DNA of 64,000 nucleotides from contig DAIDJG010000136.1 in the NCBI GenBank assembly GCA_027451445.1, forward strand, positions 19,966 to 83,965, written 5' to 3'. Shown here piece by piece: positions 62,397-64,000 of this stretch. Origin of the DNA: Singulisphaera sp. Lineage in GTDB: Bacteria > Planctomycetota > Planctomycetia > Isosphaerales > Isosphaeraceae. Each line of letters opens with the position of its first letter. Position 1 is the stretch's first letter. Position numbers and translations under genes: made by a program. Below the pieces are notes generated by a model. That model saw only the letters and a list, made by a program, of their open reading frames with translations. It made no database searches and was not told the origin of the DNA.

Positions 62397-63719
62397 TCAA
62401 ACCGCAAATCGCCCGCGGGTTTGTTCCTGGAGGTGCCGGAGCATCCGCGCCGATGTGCGCTCCCAAGTGGCCCCGCGCGCGAACTCCCAGCGAAGCGTCG
62501 CGCGACCGTCATCCGAACCCTGAGCGACGACTTTGCGGATCGCCTCAACGAAGGCCGCGGGCGTTTCCACAACTTCGAACAGATCAGAGTACAGGACGCA
62601 CTCGGGCAACGCCGTCGTTACGACGGGCCGGCTCGTCGCCATGTAGTCCATGACCTTGGTCGGACACGCGACACGATTGAACGGATGGTCGACGGCGTAG
62701 GGAATGAGGCAGACGTCGAACGATGCGTTGTAGGCGCCGATTTCGGCCTGCCCTTTCCAGCCGATGCAGTGCACGTTGGGCAAGGCCGTCGCGCGCTCGT
62801 ACTCGCGATACCAAGTCGCGCGGGGACAGGGGGCTGGCGGCTGTCCGATGAGGACGATCGAGCCGCCGGGGAATTCGCGGGCCACGTGTTCGACGAGCGT
62901 CCAGTCGATCCGATCTTCCAGGCTCCCGACAAAACCCAGCAGGGGCCGGGGCAGATGGGCAATATCAGGAGGGGGAGGCGCGGGCTGGTGCTGCGGCGCG
63001 GGGCTGATCGCAGCGGCCGGAGCACCGTGAGGAAGGTGAACGACGCGATCCTTCGCCTTCGGGACGGCCTTGCACAGTTCGTCGGCCCGAATCTTGGCAC
63101 AGAAAATTGAGAGATCCGCCTCCTCGACCAGTCGGCGCTCCAGCCTCCGGATGGCGAGTCGGCGCGACCGCCAGTAGAAACTGTAGTCATCCATGTTGTA
63201 GTAGACGAGCGCCTCAGGCTGGAGCAGGTCGCGCAGGTAGAGGTAGTGCGGATACGAGACCGCCAAGGCCAGCGGTCGAGGCGCCGGCAACTCACGGCGC
63301 CAGTCACGCACCGCCCACGAAATGGGCAGCATGCCAATTCTGGGATACGACTTCATCCAACCGGGAGGAAGGACGATCGTCTGTTCCCAAAGCGTTTCCG
63401 AAACCTGGCGGCGTGGGCAGAGCCAGTCCCGCGCGGGGCGGTTCTGCTGAAGCGCGTTGCGCCAGTCGCAGGCCTTGATCAGGAGGACCCGAACCCCCAA
63501 ATCGGCCAAGGGGCTGAAGAGTCGCTCGGTCCACGTCCAGGACGCATCCGCCACCACCAGGTCCATTGCGACGGCGCCAGGCTCGGCGCTCACAGCGGGT
63601 GGGACATGATGTAGCGATGGTGCTTCGGCCTGGTAAGACGGCATCGTGCTCGTCCGAGGATCCAACCTCGTTCCTCCGCATCCGGGCGGCGCAGTGCTCC
63701 GACGATATCCCAGCGTCAT
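62397..63719 (-). CDS. Glycosyltransferase, group 1-like
   Basis: Up to 440 residues; starts at 63719, 63644 and 63566 are possible, and the last begins right at 'MDLVVADASWTWTERLFSPLADLGVRVLLIKACDW', the natural GT-B N-terminus. GT-B pattern: 'LALAVSYPHYLYLRDLLQPEALVYYNMDDYSFYW' in the first Rossmann domain, 'LPRPLLGFVGSLEDRIDWTLVEHVAREFPGGSIVLIG' opening the second, and 'SFDVCLIPYAVDHPFNRVACPTKVMDYMATSRPVVTT' as the donor-site region. Transfers a sugar from an activated donor, probably in surface polysaccharide synthesis. No other glycan genes are adjacent. Confidence 0.85.
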   Translation of the reverse strand: MTLGYRRSTAPPGCGGTRLDPRTSTMPSYQAEAPSLHHVPPAVSAEPGAVAMDLVVADASWTWTERLFSPLADLGVRVLLIKACDWRNALQQNRPARDWLCPRRQVSETLWEQTIVLPPGWMKSYPRIGMLPISWAVRDWRRELPAPRPLALAVSYPHYLYLRDLLQPEALVYYNMDDYSFYWRSRRLAIRRLERRLVEEADLSIFCAKIRADELCKAVPKAKDRVVHLPHGAPAAAISPAPQHQPAPPPPDIAHLPRPLLGFVGSLEDRIDWTLVEHVAREFPGGSIVLIGQPPAPCPRATWYREYERATALPNVHCIGWKGQAEIGAYNASFDVCLIPYAVDHPFNRVACPTKVMDYMATSRPVVTTALPECVLYSDLFEVVETPAAFVEAIRKVVAQGSDDGRATLRWEFARGATWERTSARMLRHLQEQTRGRFAV

Positions 63720-63990
63720 GCTCGGTGCAACCGACTCGTGGAGGATAGCCGCCCGGTGTCGGTAAGCCGCCTCATGCGACTTTCGGGCGTTCTTCGGAAC
63801 CCCAATCTATCGGGATTCCTTTTCCTGTCAAGTTCCGAATGGCGACCCGACTCGTCTGAGGGTGCACGTCAGCTTCTGTGCCCAACCGTATGGTGTTCAA
63901 AACGTCAATAGAGGAAACCCATTTTTCGTGTTAGCTTTCGGCAACGTTGGTGGTCTGGAGAAGGGATTTTGAGGTCCAAGGAGCACACCC

Positions 63991-64000
63991 ATGGATGGGA
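63991..64000 (+). CDS. Possible start of a gene cut by the right edge
   Basis: An ATG at 63991 is preceded by AAGGAG with 7 bases spacing, so a plus-strand gene may begin here; only three codons are visible. The stretch 63720-63990 before it shows nothing else and should hold its promoter and that of the glycosyltransferase. Confidence 0.3.

Overview
The window looks like a chromosomal segment of a planctomycete, most likely in or near the Isosphaeraceae. The evidence is the gene content: a Tat-exported DUF1501 protein, several secreted proteins carrying a CxxCH cytochrome domain (with WD40 repeats, with a peptidase-like tail, and with a membrane-dehydrogenase fold plus DUF1080), a PPC-domain exported protein, a short secreted protein with the planctomycete 'LE.R.L.S' N-terminal motif, a neutral-ceramidase-like enzyme, and high G+C (about 65 % where counted by eye). 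No rRNA, integrase or transposase gene is visible. The assignment rests on content only.

Left end (1-5.2 kb): a lasso-peptide biosynthetic locus on the minus strand. In transcription order it is B1 (PqqD/RRE leader binder), B2 (transglutaminase-like leader peptidase), C (asparagine-synthetase-like cyclase), a 53-codon precursor gene A at 1790-1951, and an HPr-kinase-like gene. The precursor has the canonical Y-x2-P-x-L-x3-G-x5-T leader motif. Its only carboxylate acceptor, Asp39, sits at core position 9 or 10 depending on where the leader is cut. A truncated TPR-type gene follows at the edge. The kinase/precursor end looks lower in G+C than the rest.

5.2-16.9 kb: a Wzc-like polysaccharide co-polymerase/tyrosine kinase with a (Gly-Tyr)9 tail, a nested palindromic element, purB, glutamate dehydrogenase, a creatininase-family amidohydrolase, a CusF-SCO1 copper protein, a small secreted protein, a TolC-family protein and DUF1501.

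16.9-35.3 kb: WD40/cytochrome and PPC exported proteins, a molybdopterin oxidoreductase with a glutaredoxin-like partner, cobalamin salvage (cobT, PduO-type adenosyltransferase), an SDR, a sugar isomerase, and a minus-strand run cytochrome protein - cupin - ribokinase - gamma-glutamyltransferase, then a lipoprotein.

35.7-45.2 kb: housekeeping genes: fabI-nudix, tig-clpP-clpP with an upstream tRNA-Gly(GCC), an FHA protein, a CI/LexA-shaped regulator that has lost both S24 catalytic residues, a short P-II protein and a lipoprotein.

45.3-64 kb: a 1362-residue secreted cytochrome/dehydrogenase/DUF1080 protein, a ceramidase-like enzyme, an acyl-CoA synthetase, a DUF2817 peptidase-like protein, two alpha/beta hydrolases, a flavin reductase, a TPR protein, a membrane-anchored MutS-like ATPase and a glycosyltransferase. 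At least three unrelated palindromic repeat families lie between genes. Several of these palindromes occupy gaps between convergent genes.
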